A stretch of DNA of 60,067 nucleotides from an uncultured Bacteroidales bacterium (GCA_949300335.1 CASGDV010000139.1:1-60067), one strand, 5' to 3'. Positions 25,813 through 35,262 are shown, counted from the stretch's first letter. Made by a program: numbers and translations. Notes: generated by a model from the sequence alone, not told the origin.

Positions 25813-27111
25813 ATGTATCTCCATCCCCAATATGAATTGCTGAGCAGAAGCGAACTTGAATATCTCCAGCAGGAAAGGTTGCAGGCAACCCTGAAACAAT
25901 GCATGAACTCTTCTTTCTACAGGGAGAGGTTCAGAAAATGCGGTTTGTCAGTCTCTGACATAAAAACACCTGAAGACATCACGAAACTGCCTTTTACTAC
26001 AAAGCAGGATTTGCGTGACAACTATCCTTTCGGATTGTCATGTGTTCCTTTGGACAAGGTGGTACGTCTCCATTCATCAAGCGGTACGACAGGGACACCC
26101 ACTGTCATTCTACATACGGCCAGGGATCTTGAAGAATGGGCCAAAGCTGTAGCGAGATGTCTGTATATGGTGGGACTGAGGTCCGGTGACATATTCCAGA
26201 ACTCCTCCGGTTACGGAATGTTCACAGGCGGACTCGGTTTCCAGTACGGTGCGGAACATCTTGGCATGCTGACTGTCCCGGCCGCTGCAGGAAATACGAG
26301 AAGGCAGATAAAGTTCATTACTGACTTCGGAACGACGGCGCTGCATGCGATACCGAGTTATGCAGGAAGGCTTTATGAGGTAATGGTGGAAATGGGGCTT
26401 GACCCACGCAGGGATACTTCGCTCAGGACACTGATAATCGGAGCAGAGCCTCATTCGGAAGAACAGAGACGGAGAATCGAATCCATGCTTGGCGTCAAGG
26501 CATACAATTCTTTCGGAATGTCGGAGATGTGCGGTCCGGGCGTTGCATTTGAATGTACCGAGCAGAACGGCCTGCATATTTGGGAGGATTACTATATTGT
26601 GGAAATATTGAATCCTGAAACTCTGGAGCCGGTTGCAGAAGGTGAAGTCGGGGAACTGGTTCTCACTACAATCAACAGGGAAGCCATGCCTCTGCTCCGC
26701 TACAGAACCAGAGATCTTACGAGATTTCTGCCCGGTGAATGTCCGTGCGGAAGAAAGCACAGAAGGCTTGACCGCATGAAAGGACGGAGTGATGACATGA
26801 TGATACTGAAAGGAGTCAATATCTTCCCTGTCCAGATAGAAACTGTACTCATGCAATTTGAAGAACTGGGGAACGACTATCTTATCACGCTCACCAACGA
26901 GCAGGCGAACGACTTAATGACGGTAGAAGTGGAACTGAAGGAATTCACTGACAATTATCCGAAACTCCAGTCCCTGACCAGGGAAATAACTTCCCGGCTC
27001 AAGGATGAGATCCTGATAACCCCTCAAGTCCGTCTCGTTCCTAAGGGCACACTCCCGCAAAGCGAAGGCAAAGCTGTAAGAGTTAAGGATTTACGTAAAA
27101 CACTTATATAA
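25813..27111 (+). CDS. paaK: Phenylacetate-CoA ligase
   Basis: A 432-residue AMP-forming ligase. It carries the AMP-binding motif SSSGTTGTPT, then YGMFTGGLGFQYG, IIGAEPHSEEQRR, YNSFGMSEMCGPGVAFEC, LVLTTINREAMPLLRYRTRDLT, and a C-terminal GRSDDMMILKGVNIFPVQIE. This matches PaaK along its full length. In Bacteroidota the gene pairs with an ACT-domain protein and often with indolepyruvate ferredoxin oxidoreductase (iorAB), where it makes or uses aryl-acetyl-CoA. The ACT gene is next (2 bp gap), iorAB is not in the window. Confidence 0.93.
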   Translation: MYLHPQYELLSRSELEYLQQERLQATLKQCMNSSFYRERFRKCGLSVSDIKTPEDITKLPFTTKQDLRDNYPFGLSCVPLDKVVRLHSSSGTTGTPTVILHTARDLEEWAKAVARCLYMVGLRSGDIFQNSSGYGMFTGGLGFQYGAEHLGMLTVPAAAGNTRRQIKFITDFGTTALHAIPSYAGRLYEVMVEMGLDPRRDTSLRTLIIGAEPHSEEQRRRIESMLGVKAYNSFGMSEMCGPGVAFECTEQNGLHIWEDYYIVEILNPETLEPVAEGEVGELVLTTINREAMPLLRYRTRDLTRFLPGECPCGRKHRRLDRMKGRSDDMMILKGVNIFPVQIETVLMQFEELGNDYLITLTNEQANDLMTVEVELKEFTDNYPKLQSLTREITSRLKDEILITPQVRLVPKGTLPQSEGKAVRVKDLRKTLI

Positions 27112-27113
27112 TC

Positions 27114-27542
27114 ATGACTGTACATCAGATATCGGTTTTCATTGAAAACAAGTCCGGGACACTGATCAGGATACTTGATCTGTTCAAGAGTTCCGGCATC
27201 CAGCTGATAGCATCAACCATATCGGACACCGTCGATTACGGCATTTACAGAATAATATGTTCGGAACCGATGAGGGCTATTGAAGTTTTGAAAAATGCCG
27301 GAATTTCGGCGGAAGTATCGGAAGTCTTCGCCATTACTTTGGACAATTATCCGGGAAGGGCGGCGGACGCCTTGAGACTGATCAGCAATGACGGAATATG
27401 CATTTCCTATCTGTATTCATTCATGCTGTCGGGAAAAGGGATACTGATTTTCAGGACAGACAGGCCGGAAGCTACGGTTAAGGTAATAGAGGCAAATCAT
27501 ATGGAGAGTCTCAGTGACGATTCTTTGCTTTCTCTCGTATGA
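27114..27542 (+). CDS. ACT-domain protein paired with PaaK
   Basis: A 142-residue protein with two ACT domains. The first begins QISVFIENKSGTLIRILDLF, the second near residue 72 (ITLDNYPGRAADALRLISND). ACT modules bind amino acids, so it could give feedback from aromatic amino acids to the ligase. It is separated from paaK by only 2 bp. Similar pairs are widespread among anaerobes; I take its partnership from gene order only. Confidence 0.88.
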   Translation: MTVHQISVFIENKSGTLIRILDLFKSSGIQLIASTISDTVDYGIYRIICSEPMRAIEVLKNAGISAEVSEVFAITLDNYPGRAADALRLISNDGICISYLYSFMLSGKGILIFRTDRPEATVKVIEANHMESLSDDSLLSLV

Positions 27543-27584
27543 CATGGACTGGAATTGCATTTTTATACATTTAACAGGTACAAT

Positions 27585-28739
27585 ATGAAAAAGACTTTAC
27601 TGTGGATTCTGGCAGTCCTTGTACTTCTTGCAATCATTTATGCATCACTGCCCTATTATGCACGTCAGGCACTGATCCATCTCATGCCCAAGATCAATGA
27701 TCTTGAGATTTTCCATAGGAACACTGTCGCCAACAATCCTGACAGCGTATATGTATGGCCGCATTCGTCGGATTACAACACATATGACCTGACTCCGGAT
27801 GAGTCCGCATATGTGGATGAACTGAAAACAGTTTCGTTTCTTCTGATCCAGAATGACAGCATCGTGTTCGAAAGTTACAGGAACGGATGGAACGACACTC
27901 TGACATCGAACATATACTCGGCAACAAAATCTATCGTAAGTTTCTGTATCGGTAAGGCTATCGATGAAGGTTATATTGACAGTGTGGACGACCCGGTCAG
28001 CAAGTACATTCCGGAGTATACGAAAGGCAGACAGGCCGAGATCACACTGAAGGATCTTCTGACGATGAGTGCCGGTATGGCATGGGATGAGGCTTACAGT
28101 TCCCTGTTCTCGGTTACTACGCACGGATATTACGGAAATGACCTGTACAAGCTTGTAACCGAACTGGACATTAACGAAGAGCCGGGAGTAAATTATTCGT
28201 ACAGAAGCGGTGAAACACAGCTGCTGGCATTTGTTGCGGAAGCTGCTACCGGAGTAACGATAAGCGAATACGCCCAGGAAAAGCTTTGGAAACCAATGCA
28301 GGCGGAGAGAAACGCGTACTGGCTGCTGGATAAGGAAAACGGTGATGAGAAAGCCTTCTGCTGTTTCCATACTACGGCACGGGATGCCGCCAGATTCGGA
28401 CATCTTATGCTTAACAATGGCAAATGGATGGGCAGGAGTATTATTTCCGGGGAATATATGACGCAGGCAATGACTCCGGCTTCCTATCTCAGGGACGAAT
28501 GGGGAGAGAATCCTCTTGACTATTACGGATATCAGGTTTGGATAATGAAATACAAAGGCATGGAATGCCCTTACATGAGGGGGATGCTTGGACAGTATGT
28601 TGTAGCCATACCGGAAAAGAATGCCATTCTTGTGCGTATGGGACACAAGCGCAGCGATGTCTATCACCGTGATCTTCCCGAAGATCTCATCAGATACATG
28701 GACATTGCAATGAATATACTGGACAGCCGTAATGACTGA
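27585..28739 (+). CDS. Serine hydrolase of the beta-lactamase/penicillin-binding protein family
   Basis: A 384-residue protein from the ATG at 27585. A hydrophobic N-terminal anchor (LLWILAVLVLLAIIYASL) places it in the envelope. The class C motif SxxK is SATKS (nucleophile Ser), and the second motif is NYSYRSGE where YSY stands for Tyr-X-Asn/Ser. FGHLMLNNGKWMG is typical of the esterase/carboxypeptidase branch. A substrate cannot be assigned; it is unlikely to be a true resistance beta-lactamase. It is convergent with the cysteine synthase gene and its terminator lies inside that gene. Confidence 0.87.
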   Translation: MKKTLLWILAVLVLLAIIYASLPYYARQALIHLMPKINDLEIFHRNTVANNPDSVYVWPHSSDYNTYDLTPDESAYVDELKTVSFLLIQNDSIVFESYRNGWNDTLTSNIYSATKSIVSFCIGKAIDEGYIDSVDDPVSKYIPEYTKGRQAEITLKDLLTMSAGMAWDEAYSSLFSVTTHGYYGNDLYKLVTELDINEEPGVNYSYRSGETQLLAFVAEAATGVTISEYAQEKLWKPMQAERNAYWLLDKENGDEKAFCCFHTTARDAARFGHLMLNNGKWMGRSIISGEYMTQAMTPASYLRDEWGENPLDYYGYQVWIMKYKGMECPYMRGMLGQYVVAIPEKNAILVRMGHKRSDVYHRDLPEDLIRYMDIAMNILDSRND

Positions 28740-28743
28740 GACA

Positions 28744-29649
28744 TCAATCGTCAAACTCGGCAAACATACCGGTACTCAAATACTTTTCTGCACGGTCGGG
28801 GAATATTACAACAATATTTCCCCGACTTATTTTTTCTGCTGTTCTGATTGCGGCAAGCATGGCGGCTCCACTGCTCATTCCTGCAAAAATACCCTCTTTG
28901 GCAATGATTTCCCTTGCTGTGGCTATAGCCTCCTCGCTTTCAATCATTTCCTGAATGTCAATTCGTGAAGGATCGTATATGTCAGGGACTATCGCCTCCT
29001 CCATATTCTTCAGACCCTGGATATAGTGTCCTTTAATCGGATGAGCGCATACTACCTTGATTTCCGGCTTCATGACCTTAAGGAATCTGGAAATTCCCAT
29101 TATGGTTCCGGAAGTTCCCAATGCACATACGAGATAATCGATTCGGCCTTCAGTCTGTTGCCAGATTTCCAGTGCTGTAGACTGGTAATGTGTCAGATAA
29201 TTTGCTGCATTCGCAAACTGGTCAGGCATGAAATATTTGCCCGGATTCTCCGCAACCATCTTTCTGGCAAGCCTTATCGCCCCGTCGGTTCCCTCGTCTG
29301 CCGGCGTCAGAATCACTTTGGCTCCATAGGAACGTATTATTTTTCTCCTTTCCACTGAAACAGCGCTGCTCATCACGATTTCCACAGGATATCCCTTTAT
29401 TATACCTGTTATCGCGAGACCTATGCCGGTATTTCCAGATGTAGGTTCTATTATGGTCTGACCGGGTTTCAGCCTGCCTTCCGCTTCCGCTGCCTCTATC
29501 ATTTTGACAGCAATCCTGTCCTTGATGCTTCCTGTTGGGTTGAAACCTTCCAGCTTGGCAAAAATATTCACGTCGGGATTCGGGGACAATCTGTTGATTC
29601 TTACCATAGGTGTCGATCCTATGGTGCCGAGTATGTTCTCTTTTACCAT
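28744..29649 (-). CDS. Cysteine synthase (O-acetylserine sulfhydrylase family)
   Basis: A 301-residue PLP enzyme. Motifs: TPMVRINRL, GSIKDRIAVKMI with the PLP lysine, EPTSGNTGIGLA, ALGTSGTIMGISRFLK, and SSGAAMLAAIR. It makes cysteine from O-acetylserine and sulfide. The 301-residue length and lack of a C-terminal extension fit CysK or CysM, which I cannot separate on sequence alone. It is divergent from nothing and convergent with the serine hydrolase gene; a -7 box lies upstream at 29675. Confidence 0.93.
   Translation of the reverse strand: MVKENILGTIGSTPMVRINRLSPNPDVNIFAKLEGFNPTGSIKDRIAVKMIEAAEAEGRLKPGQTIIEPTSGNTGIGLAITGIIKGYPVEIVMSSAVSVERRKIIRSYGAKVILTPADEGTDGAIRLARKMVAENPGKYFMPDQFANAANYLTHYQSTALEIWQQTEGRIDYLVCALGTSGTIMGISRFLKVMKPEIKVVCAHPIKGHYIQGLKNMEEAIVPDIYDPSRIDIQEMIESEEAIATAREIIAKEGIFAGMSSGAAMLAAIRTAEKISRGNIVVIFPDRAEKYLSTGMFAEFDD
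28795..28835 (+). terminator. Intrinsic terminator of the serine hydrolase gene, inside the convergent cys gene
   Basis: GTCGGGGAATATT (28795-28807) pairs with AATATTTCCCCGAC (28813-28826, one bulged T) around ACAAC, and TTATTTTTT follows. It is 55 bp after the serine hydrolase stop and lies wholly within the 3' coding end of the gene at 28744-29649. On the minus strand no T-tract follows, so it acts only on plus-strand transcription. Confidence 0.8.
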
Positions 29650-29674
29650 GTTAAATTCGTTTCGTTTTCAGATG

Positions 29675-29682
29675 CAAATATA
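29675..29682 (-). promoter_or_regulatory. -7 element of the cysteine synthase gene
   Basis: CAAATATA on the plus strand is TATATTTG on the minus strand, a perfect -7 box 25 bp upstream of the start at 29649. No -33 TTTG at the usual distance is clear. It lies in the 53-bp gap after the radical SAM gene. Confidence 0.55.
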
Positions 29683-29702
29683 AGAAAGAGTTTATGAAAT
29701 TT

Positions 29703-31367
29703 TCACTTCCGCCCGACTTCCGCAAAAAAAACGGGGAATGCTTTGTGGTCCGCCGCATCAAATCCGAAAAGATATCCTTTATGACCGCAGCCGTCCGGAG
29801 GAAGGTAATACATCCTGTAGTCTTTCCTGTACGTTCCTTTCAATACATTGAAGGTGAAATTGTCTTCAAGGTTTTCTGCATCGCCCCTGCTCATTTTCAT
29901 CACCCTTTCCGCCGGTTTTTTCTTAAGCGAAAGGCCGGAATTTACCCATGCGGCTGAAATTTCGGATACATATCCATTGTAATTGAGAATACAGAAATCA
30001 TACAGATACGAGCCTCTGCTTTCCTGTCCGAGAGGGCTGTCCAAAACGGAGCGTTCTCTCAGGAAGTCGGTAAACTCATACAGGAATCCATGATTCTCAA
30101 CTGCCAATGAAGCAAAAACATCCTTGAAAAAGGAATAATTGTAATACAGATCCACAACCCTCGACATATATCCGGCCATGAGTAATTCTTCCGGCTCTAT
30201 CGAACCGGTTCTGAGAACCTCATATTGCGGCACAGGAGAATATACTATACCATATTCCGACGCCTTGTTTCTCATTCCGGTACCTGGAAGCACCTTCAGG
30301 AGTTCCAGCTGTATTTCATCTGCACCTATCTTAAGCAGACGCAGGACATCTTCATATAACATTTCAAAGGAATACCCCGGCAGTCCGGCTATAAGATCGG
30401 CATGCACGGCGACATTGTCCAGAGCAGAAAGATATTCAAGTCCTTCCAATGATGCCTTCAGACTCCCTTTGCGGCAGCTTTTTCTGAGAACTTCACTGTC
30501 AAGACTCTGTATGCCCGCTTCAAGGTGCAGCATTCCTGCAGGCATCGAGGCAATTTTGTTTCTGAGTCTTCCGTCCAGAAGAGCAGGATGTATTTCCAGA
30601 TGAAACCTCAAATCCGGATGGAACTCTCTGAATATATCCAGCATCGTGCATGCGCGGTCTATATCATAATTGAAAGTTCTGTCCAGAATTCTCACGTCCC
30701 TGACACCGTGTCTCCGGACATTCGCGAGTCTTTCATACAGAGTTTCCGGCTCAAGGCACCGTACCGGCCTGTCTCCCCCGCTCACGCAGAATGCACAGGA
30801 ATTGAAACATCCCCTCGAAGTCTCGATTTGTACGAAGGGGCTGTTCCATCTGAAAAAGGGGCTGGATTCGGGATACCGCAGTTTTGAATATTCCATCACT
30901 TTTGCGATACCGTTGTCATGGTACTGTCCGTCATCATCAATATAACATAAACCGCTTATGTCTTTCCAGTGTTCCTTGCTGTTCCATACAGACAGCCATT
31001 CCGGTACTGATTCCTCTCCTTCTCCTCTGAAAACAGCATCCATGAAAGTATTCCGTTCCAGGAAAAGCCGGTTGTTTCCCGCGAATTCAGGTCCTCCTCC
31101 CACAATTACGACTTCAGGCAGCATTGCCTTGCATCTGGATAGAACTGCTACCAGGATTTCATGCGTAAACAGCCACCATGTGGCGGCAATTATGTCGGGA
31201 CCGTATCCGACAACCTCCGATGCAAGTTTTCCGGGACTGTCATTCACTGTTCCGGAAACAGCCTTCCACCGGATATCGTCCCTGTCCATAATCCGGGCAT
31301 GTATTGCCGGCAGTGCCATGGACGAGTGGGAATAAGAACTGTTTATATCCAGCCAAAGAATCTTCAT
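29703..31367 (-). CDS. B12-binding-domain radical SAM protein (DUF4080-like)
   Basis: A 554-residue protein from the ATG at 31367 (MKILWLDINSSYSHSS). The N-terminal third is a cobalamin-binding-like Rossmann fold (VVIVGGGPEF, AVFRGEGEESVPEWL). The radical SAM motif is CFNSCAFC in the segment QIETSRGCFNSCAFCVSGG. A C-terminal DUF4080-type part follows (YEFTDFLRERSVLD). These enzymes methylate or rearrange unidentified substrates; none is evident here. It is divergent from the symporter gene. The cysteine synthase gene follows 53 bp downstream. Confidence 0.87.
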   Translation of the reverse strand: MKILWLDINSSYSHSSMALPAIHARIMDRDDIRWKAVSGTVNDSPGKLASEVVGYGPDIIAATWWLFTHEILVAVLSRCKAMLPEVVIVGGGPEFAGNNRLFLERNTFMDAVFRGEGEESVPEWLSVWNSKEHWKDISGLCYIDDDGQYHDNGIAKVMEYSKLRYPESSPFFRWNSPFVQIETSRGCFNSCAFCVSGGDRPVRCLEPETLYERLANVRRHGVRDVRILDRTFNYDIDRACTMLDIFREFHPDLRFHLEIHPALLDGRLRNKIASMPAGMLHLEAGIQSLDSEVLRKSCRKGSLKASLEGLEYLSALDNVAVHADLIAGLPGYSFEMLYEDVLRLLKIGADEIQLELLKVLPGTGMRNKASEYGIVYSPVPQYEVLRTGSIEPEELLMAGYMSRVVDLYYNYSFFKDVFASLAVENHGFLYEFTDFLRERSVLDSPLGQESRGSYLYDFCILNYNGYVSEISAAWVNSGLSLKKKPAERVMKMSRGDAENLEDNFTFNVLKGTYRKDYRMYYLPPDGCGHKGYLFGFDAADHKAFPVFFAEVGRK

Positions 31368-31392
31368 GTATAAATCGGTGTCATTTTTCACG

Positions 31393-31400
31393 CAAATATA
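31393..31400 (-). promoter_or_regulatory. -7 element of the radical SAM gene
   Basis: CAAATATA at 31393-31400 reads TATATTTG on the minus strand, 25 bp upstream of the ATG at 31367. This supports the start I chose over the upstream in-frame codon at 31391, which lies between the box and the ATG. Confidence 0.55.
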
Positions 31401-31441
31401 ATCGTTTTGCAGATTTAGCCGTCTTATTGAAAAGAGTTAGT

Positions 31442-31472
31442 TTTGAATTCACTGACTATAATTCTATATTTG
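31442..31472 (+). promoter_or_regulatory. Bacteroides-type promoter of the symporter gene
   Basis: TTTG at 31442-31445, a 19-bp spacer and TATATTTG at 31465-31472 are a full consensus match. The symporter ATG is 34 bp downstream. Confidence 0.8.
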
Positions 31473-31506
31473 CAACCAGTTTGAAAACAATTTATCACTG
31501 AAACCT

Positions 31507-32451
31507 ATGGACCTGATTGCTTTCAATGCCATTGACGATATTTCCGTCAATCTAAATACCGCCGGAATGAATGCCATTAATATAGTGCTGGCATTCGTGA
31601 TGTTCGGAGTCGCGTTGGGAATTAAACCATCCATGTTCGCTGAAGTATTTTCAAAACCGAAATCAGTCATTGCCGGCGCCGTATGCCAGATTGTCCTGCT
31701 TCCCGCATTCACATTTTTTCTTGCCATAGCAATGAACGGATGGATTTCCCCGATGATGGGACTCGGAATGATTCTGGTTGCCTCATGTCCGGGAGGTAAC
31801 ATATCCAATTTCATTTCATCCCTTTCCAAAGCAAATATCGAGCTGTCAGTATCACTGACGGCCATAAGTACCGGAACCGCGATTTTCACCACCCCGGGCA
31901 ATTTCGCTCTATGGGGAAGCCTTTATCTCAAATATGCCGAAATCGCCGGTGAACTGCCGGAACTTCAGATACCTTTCTGGGAAGTTTTCAAGACCATTTT
32001 CATCCTCCTGGGAATTCCTTTAGCCGCCGGAATGGCATGCAGCCGCTATCTGCCCAAAATATCAGGAATTCTAAGGAAGCCGCTGCAGTATCTGTCCGTC
32101 ATCTTTTTCATTGCCATGGTGGTAATGGCCTTCAGCCAGAATATTGATGCATTCATGAAATGCATCAAGTATATTTTCATAATTGTGCTTGTTCATAATT
32201 TGCTGGCCCTGCTGATAGGATACTCTGCTGGAACCGCCCTGCATCTTCCGTTCAAGGACAGGAGGACTCTGACCATTGAAACAGGGATACAGAATTCCGG
32301 ACTCGGACTCGTGCTGCTGTTCAATCCTGCCATTTTCGGTGAATTTCCGCCTCATGGAGGAATGCTTGTCATAACTGCCTGGTGGGGAATATGGCATATA
32401 GTTTCAGGGCTGGCAACAGCCTTCATCTTCAACAGAAGCAGACGCCAATGA
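31507..32451 (+). CDS. Bile acid:sodium symporter (BASS) family transporter
   Basis: A 314-residue protein with about nine membrane helices. The signature segments are MFGVALGIKPSMF, GLGMILVASCPGGNISNFI with its SxPGGN crossing region, and ETGIQNSGLGLVLLF near residue 260. BASS proteins couple sodium entry to uptake of organic anions such as bile acids, pyruvate or pantothenate; the natural cargo is not evident. Its stop overlaps the start of the acyltransferase gene (ATGA), so the two are co-translated. Confidence 0.9.
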   Translation: MDLIAFNAIDDISVNLNTAGMNAINIVLAFVMFGVALGIKPSMFAEVFSKPKSVIAGAVCQIVLLPAFTFFLAIAMNGWISPMMGLGMILVASCPGGNISNFISSLSKANIELSVSLTAISTGTAIFTTPGNFALWGSLYLKYAEIAGELPELQIPFWEVFKTIFILLGIPLAAGMACSRYLPKISGILRKPLQYLSVIFFIAMVVMAFSQNIDAFMKCIKYIFIIVLVHNLLALLIGYSAGTALHLPFKDRRTLTIETGIQNSGLGLVLLFNPAIFGEFPPHGGMLVITAWWGIWHIVSGLATAFIFNRSRRQ

Positions 32452-33749
32452 TGACCTCCGGAAAAAATAACGATTTCTGGTATTTTCTGCTCAGGCCTTA
32501 TGTAGATTTCTGCTGCAGGCATTCATACCGCAGGGTGGTATTTGCCGGAAAGGAAAACATACCTGAGGACGGGGCTGTAATCTTTGCTCCCAACCACTGT
32601 AATGCATTGATGGATCCGCTGCTGATTCTTGCCTCCGGGAAAGGTGCCGCATATTTCGGCGCCCGAGCAGACATTTTCAACAACAGATTGTTCGCAAGAA
32701 TTCTCGCTTTTCTCAAAATCCTGCCCATGATAAGAATCCGTGACGGTTTCAGAAATGTCGTGAAAAACAGGGAAGTTATGCTAAAAATAGAAAAGGTCCT
32801 TGCCCAAGGCATTCCGTTCTGCATGTTCTGCGAGGGCACTCACCGTACAAAACATTCTCTTCTTAAAATCGGGAAAGGAATATTCAGAATCGCATTCGAG
32901 GCATCTTTCAAACTTGGAAAACAAACAAAAATATACGTAGTCCCTGTAGGTATAGAATATGGCGATTATTTCAGATATATGAGTACGGCTTTGGTTCAGT
33001 TCGGCAAGCCGATAGAGGTCACCGGCCCTGAAACCGATATTTCAGGAATGACGGAAGCCGAAATCTATGACTATCACAGAAGTTTGCTGAGGGAAAGACT
33101 CTCGGGACTGATGACATATATCGAAGACGACGGATTGTACGAGGCAAAATGGATTCTGACCAGGGTTTACAATGCCGGTCTGTCAGCCGGGCCGGAGGAA
33201 CTGTTCCTGTCGGACAAGTCATTTATTGAAAAAATCGGCAAGGCAATCGAAGCAGACGGACAAAAGGGTGCAGATTTATGCAGACTGGCGCTTGGATTTG
33301 AACGGGACAGGCTTGAAGGACGATTCTCAATCAGGTCTTTCGGAAAGGAAAAACCGGTCATTCACGCTTTGGGAACCCTGTTGTCGGCAATTCTGCTTTC
33401 ACCGGTATTATTATTGTCTGCCATCGTTTCCGCCCCGATGTGGATCATATCGGAAATCATCGCCTCCCGTCTGGAGGACAAAGCCTTCATGAATACCGCA
33501 CGGTTTGCCGTAAAGCTTGCAATGACGCCTGTCATGTGCCTCATATGGGCTCTGTCGGCATTTTATCTTCTCAAATTCCCATATGCGGTCGTCGCATTCA
33601 TTTTCTGCATGCACGGCTACAGCCTTTTTTATCTCTGTATGGAATTCATGAGAACCGCCTTGTCGGAAACAAGACTCCTGTTCAACATTGAAATGAGAAA
33701 AAGATATGCAGATCTGAAAAAGAAAACCGAAGTTTTTATAAATTTTTAA
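32448..33749 (+). CDS. Lysophospholipid (1-acyl-glycerol-phosphate) acyltransferase family protein
   Basis: A 433-residue protein from ATG 32448, overlapping the symporter stop by 4 bp. The PlsC motif NHCNALMD lies at about residue 50 and FCEGTHR at about 127, the two conserved acyl-transfer blocks. The C-terminal part (from about 300) has several hydrophobic helices, unlike short PlsC enzymes. It probably acylates a lysolipid or glycerol phosphate at the inner membrane. The next gene (14 bp away) encodes an outer membrane barrel. Confidence 0.88.
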   Translation: MMTSGKNNDFWYFLLRPYVDFCCRHSYRRVVFAGKENIPEDGAVIFAPNHCNALMDPLLILASGKGAAYFGARADIFNNRLFARILAFLKILPMIRIRDGFRNVVKNREVMLKIEKVLAQGIPFCMFCEGTHRTKHSLLKIGKGIFRIAFEASFKLGKQTKIYVVPVGIEYGDYFRYMSTALVQFGKPIEVTGPETDISGMTEAEIYDYHRSLLRERLSGLMTYIEDDGLYEAKWILTRVYNAGLSAGPEELFLSDKSFIEKIGKAIEADGQKGADLCRLALGFERDRLEGRFSIRSFGKEKPVIHALGTLLSAILLSPVLLLSAIVSAPMWIISEIIASRLEDKAFMNTARFAVKLAMTPVMCLIWALSAFYLLKFPYAVVAFIFCMHGYSLFYLCMEFMRTALSETRLLFNIEMRKRYADLKKKTEVFINF

Positions 33750-33763
33750 GAATATTCTCTAGT

Positions 33764-35044
33764 ATGAAACGTTTATTTATCCTCCTGTTGGTATTCCTCC
33801 TGTGCATTCCGGCGGAATCCAAGAAGAAGAAAGAAGTAGTAAATGAAAACGGTGAGATTGTCAAGACAGGTCTCTCGTTCGGACCGCTGCCCGCAATAGC
33901 TTTCGATACTGACAAGGGATTCCAGTACGGCGCCCTGCTGAACATATACAATTTCGGAGACGGTACACATTATCCGAATCCTATCTCCACATGGTATCTG
34001 GAAGCATCCGCCTATACAAAGGGAAGCCAGTGGTACGTTGTCTCGTATGATGCGAAATATCTGATTCCAGGTGTCAGGCTTTGCACCGCCCTGAACGTAC
34101 AGAATGACACAGGTCTTGACTTCTACGGATTCAACGGGTATCAGAGCTATTATGATTCGGAACTCCACAAAGGATTTTACAGACACAGGAGAATCATGGT
34201 AAGATACAAGGCTGATTTCATAGGAAAAATAGCCAGAAACTTTTTCTGGGAAGCAGGATATCACTTCCATTATATGAAGATTAATGAATTCTCTTCCAAG
34301 AAATATGACTTGGACAATACTTTGTACGGGATGTACACGCAATGGGGAATCATACCCGAGGATGAGAAGAACGGAGGCTTCTCATCGGCCGTGCGTGTAG
34401 GACTGATGTACGACTCCAGGGACATAGAGGCTTCCCCGTCACGAGGCATATGGGCTGAAGCCAACTTTGCTGCCGCTCCGGGCTTCCTCGGCACGAGCCA
34501 TCCATATAACAAGCTGACAGCAACTTTCAGACACTACGTACCGGTAGTCTCCGACAAACTTGTATTTGCCTACAGGATTGCATATCAGGGATTCTTCGGC
34601 AATGCTCCATGGTACATGCTTCCTTTCTACAATGTGGTAGGTCCTGCATATGACAGGGACGGTCTGGGTGGTTACCGAACTGTCAGAGGACCTATACTTA
34701 ACCGGATACAGGGTCTTCAGAGCGGATTCTACAACGCGGAGTTCAGATGGAGATTCATTGATTTCAAATTGTGGAAACAGAATATCGGTCTGGCACTTAA
34801 CGGATTCTGCGACGGAGCAATGGTATTCAAAGGCATGGATCTGACCAACAGGACCGGTGCTTTGCCGGAGTATTATTCACAATACGTCAAAACCGGAACA
34901 AATGACAAGCTTCATGTTGCCGCCGGAGCCGGTTTCAGATTCATAATGAACCGCAACTTCATAGTAGCTCTCGAATTCGCCCAGTGCACAAACAGGCAGG
35001 ATGGCGGAAGTTCGTTCTATATAAATACCGGATATCTTTTCTGA
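33764..35044 (+). CDS. Omp85/BamA-like outer-membrane barrel without POTRA repeats
   Basis: A 426-residue protein. Signal peptide to about residue 18. The remainder is beta-rich and ends in SSFYINTGYLF. GLGGYRTVRG near residue 305 is the family's (L/V)RG barrel motif, and GLMYDSRDIEASPSRGIWAEA is the classical bacterial surface antigen (D15) segment. There are no POTRA repeats, so it is more like a stand-alone barrel than BamA itself. It sits in a three-gene operon with the symporter and acyltransferase. Confidence 0.85.
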   Translation: MKRLFILLLVFLLCIPAESKKKKEVVNENGEIVKTGLSFGPLPAIAFDTDKGFQYGALLNIYNFGDGTHYPNPISTWYLEASAYTKGSQWYVVSYDAKYLIPGVRLCTALNVQNDTGLDFYGFNGYQSYYDSELHKGFYRHRRIMVRYKADFIGKIARNFFWEAGYHFHYMKINEFSSKKYDLDNTLYGMYTQWGIIPEDEKNGGFSSAVRVGLMYDSRDIEASPSRGIWAEANFAAAPGFLGTSHPYNKLTATFRHYVPVVSDKLVFAYRIAYQGFFGNAPWYMLPFYNVVGPAYDRDGLGGYRTVRGPILNRIQGLQSGFYNAEFRWRFIDFKLWKQNIGLALNGFCDGAMVFKGMDLTNRTGALPEYYSQYVKTGTNDKLHVAAGAGFRFIMNRNFIVALEFAQCTNRQDGGSSFYINTGYLF

Positions 35045-35202
35045 AACAAAAAAAATGAAAATAATGATTTTGCAGGATTTGCATTTTATGTAATTTCTAT
35101 TTTTAATCATTATCCGGTGCATATTCCAAAATTAGTCGGGCAACTGCACATTTTACATAAAAATCTTCAATTTTCATGCATACTGACATGATTATTAGAC
35201 AC

Positions 35203-35233
35203 TTGGATTTTAAAAAAATATTTCTTTCATTTG
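35203..35233 (+). promoter_or_regulatory. Promoter of the glutamate dehydrogenase gene
   Basis: TTGG at 35203-35206, a 19-bp spacer and TTCATTTG at 35226-35233 match the Bacteroidota promoter with one mismatch in each box. The rest of the gap, 35045-35202, is AT-rich without any signal that I see. Confidence 0.55.
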
Positions 35234-35262
35234 TAAAGCAAACAACTTAAACAAAAGACACA

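Noticed and set aside
27645-28763. 372-codon open frame on the minus strand
   Set aside because: Antisense to the serine hydrolase, whose SATKS and YSY motifs are intact; composition of the antisense frame is unlike a real protein.
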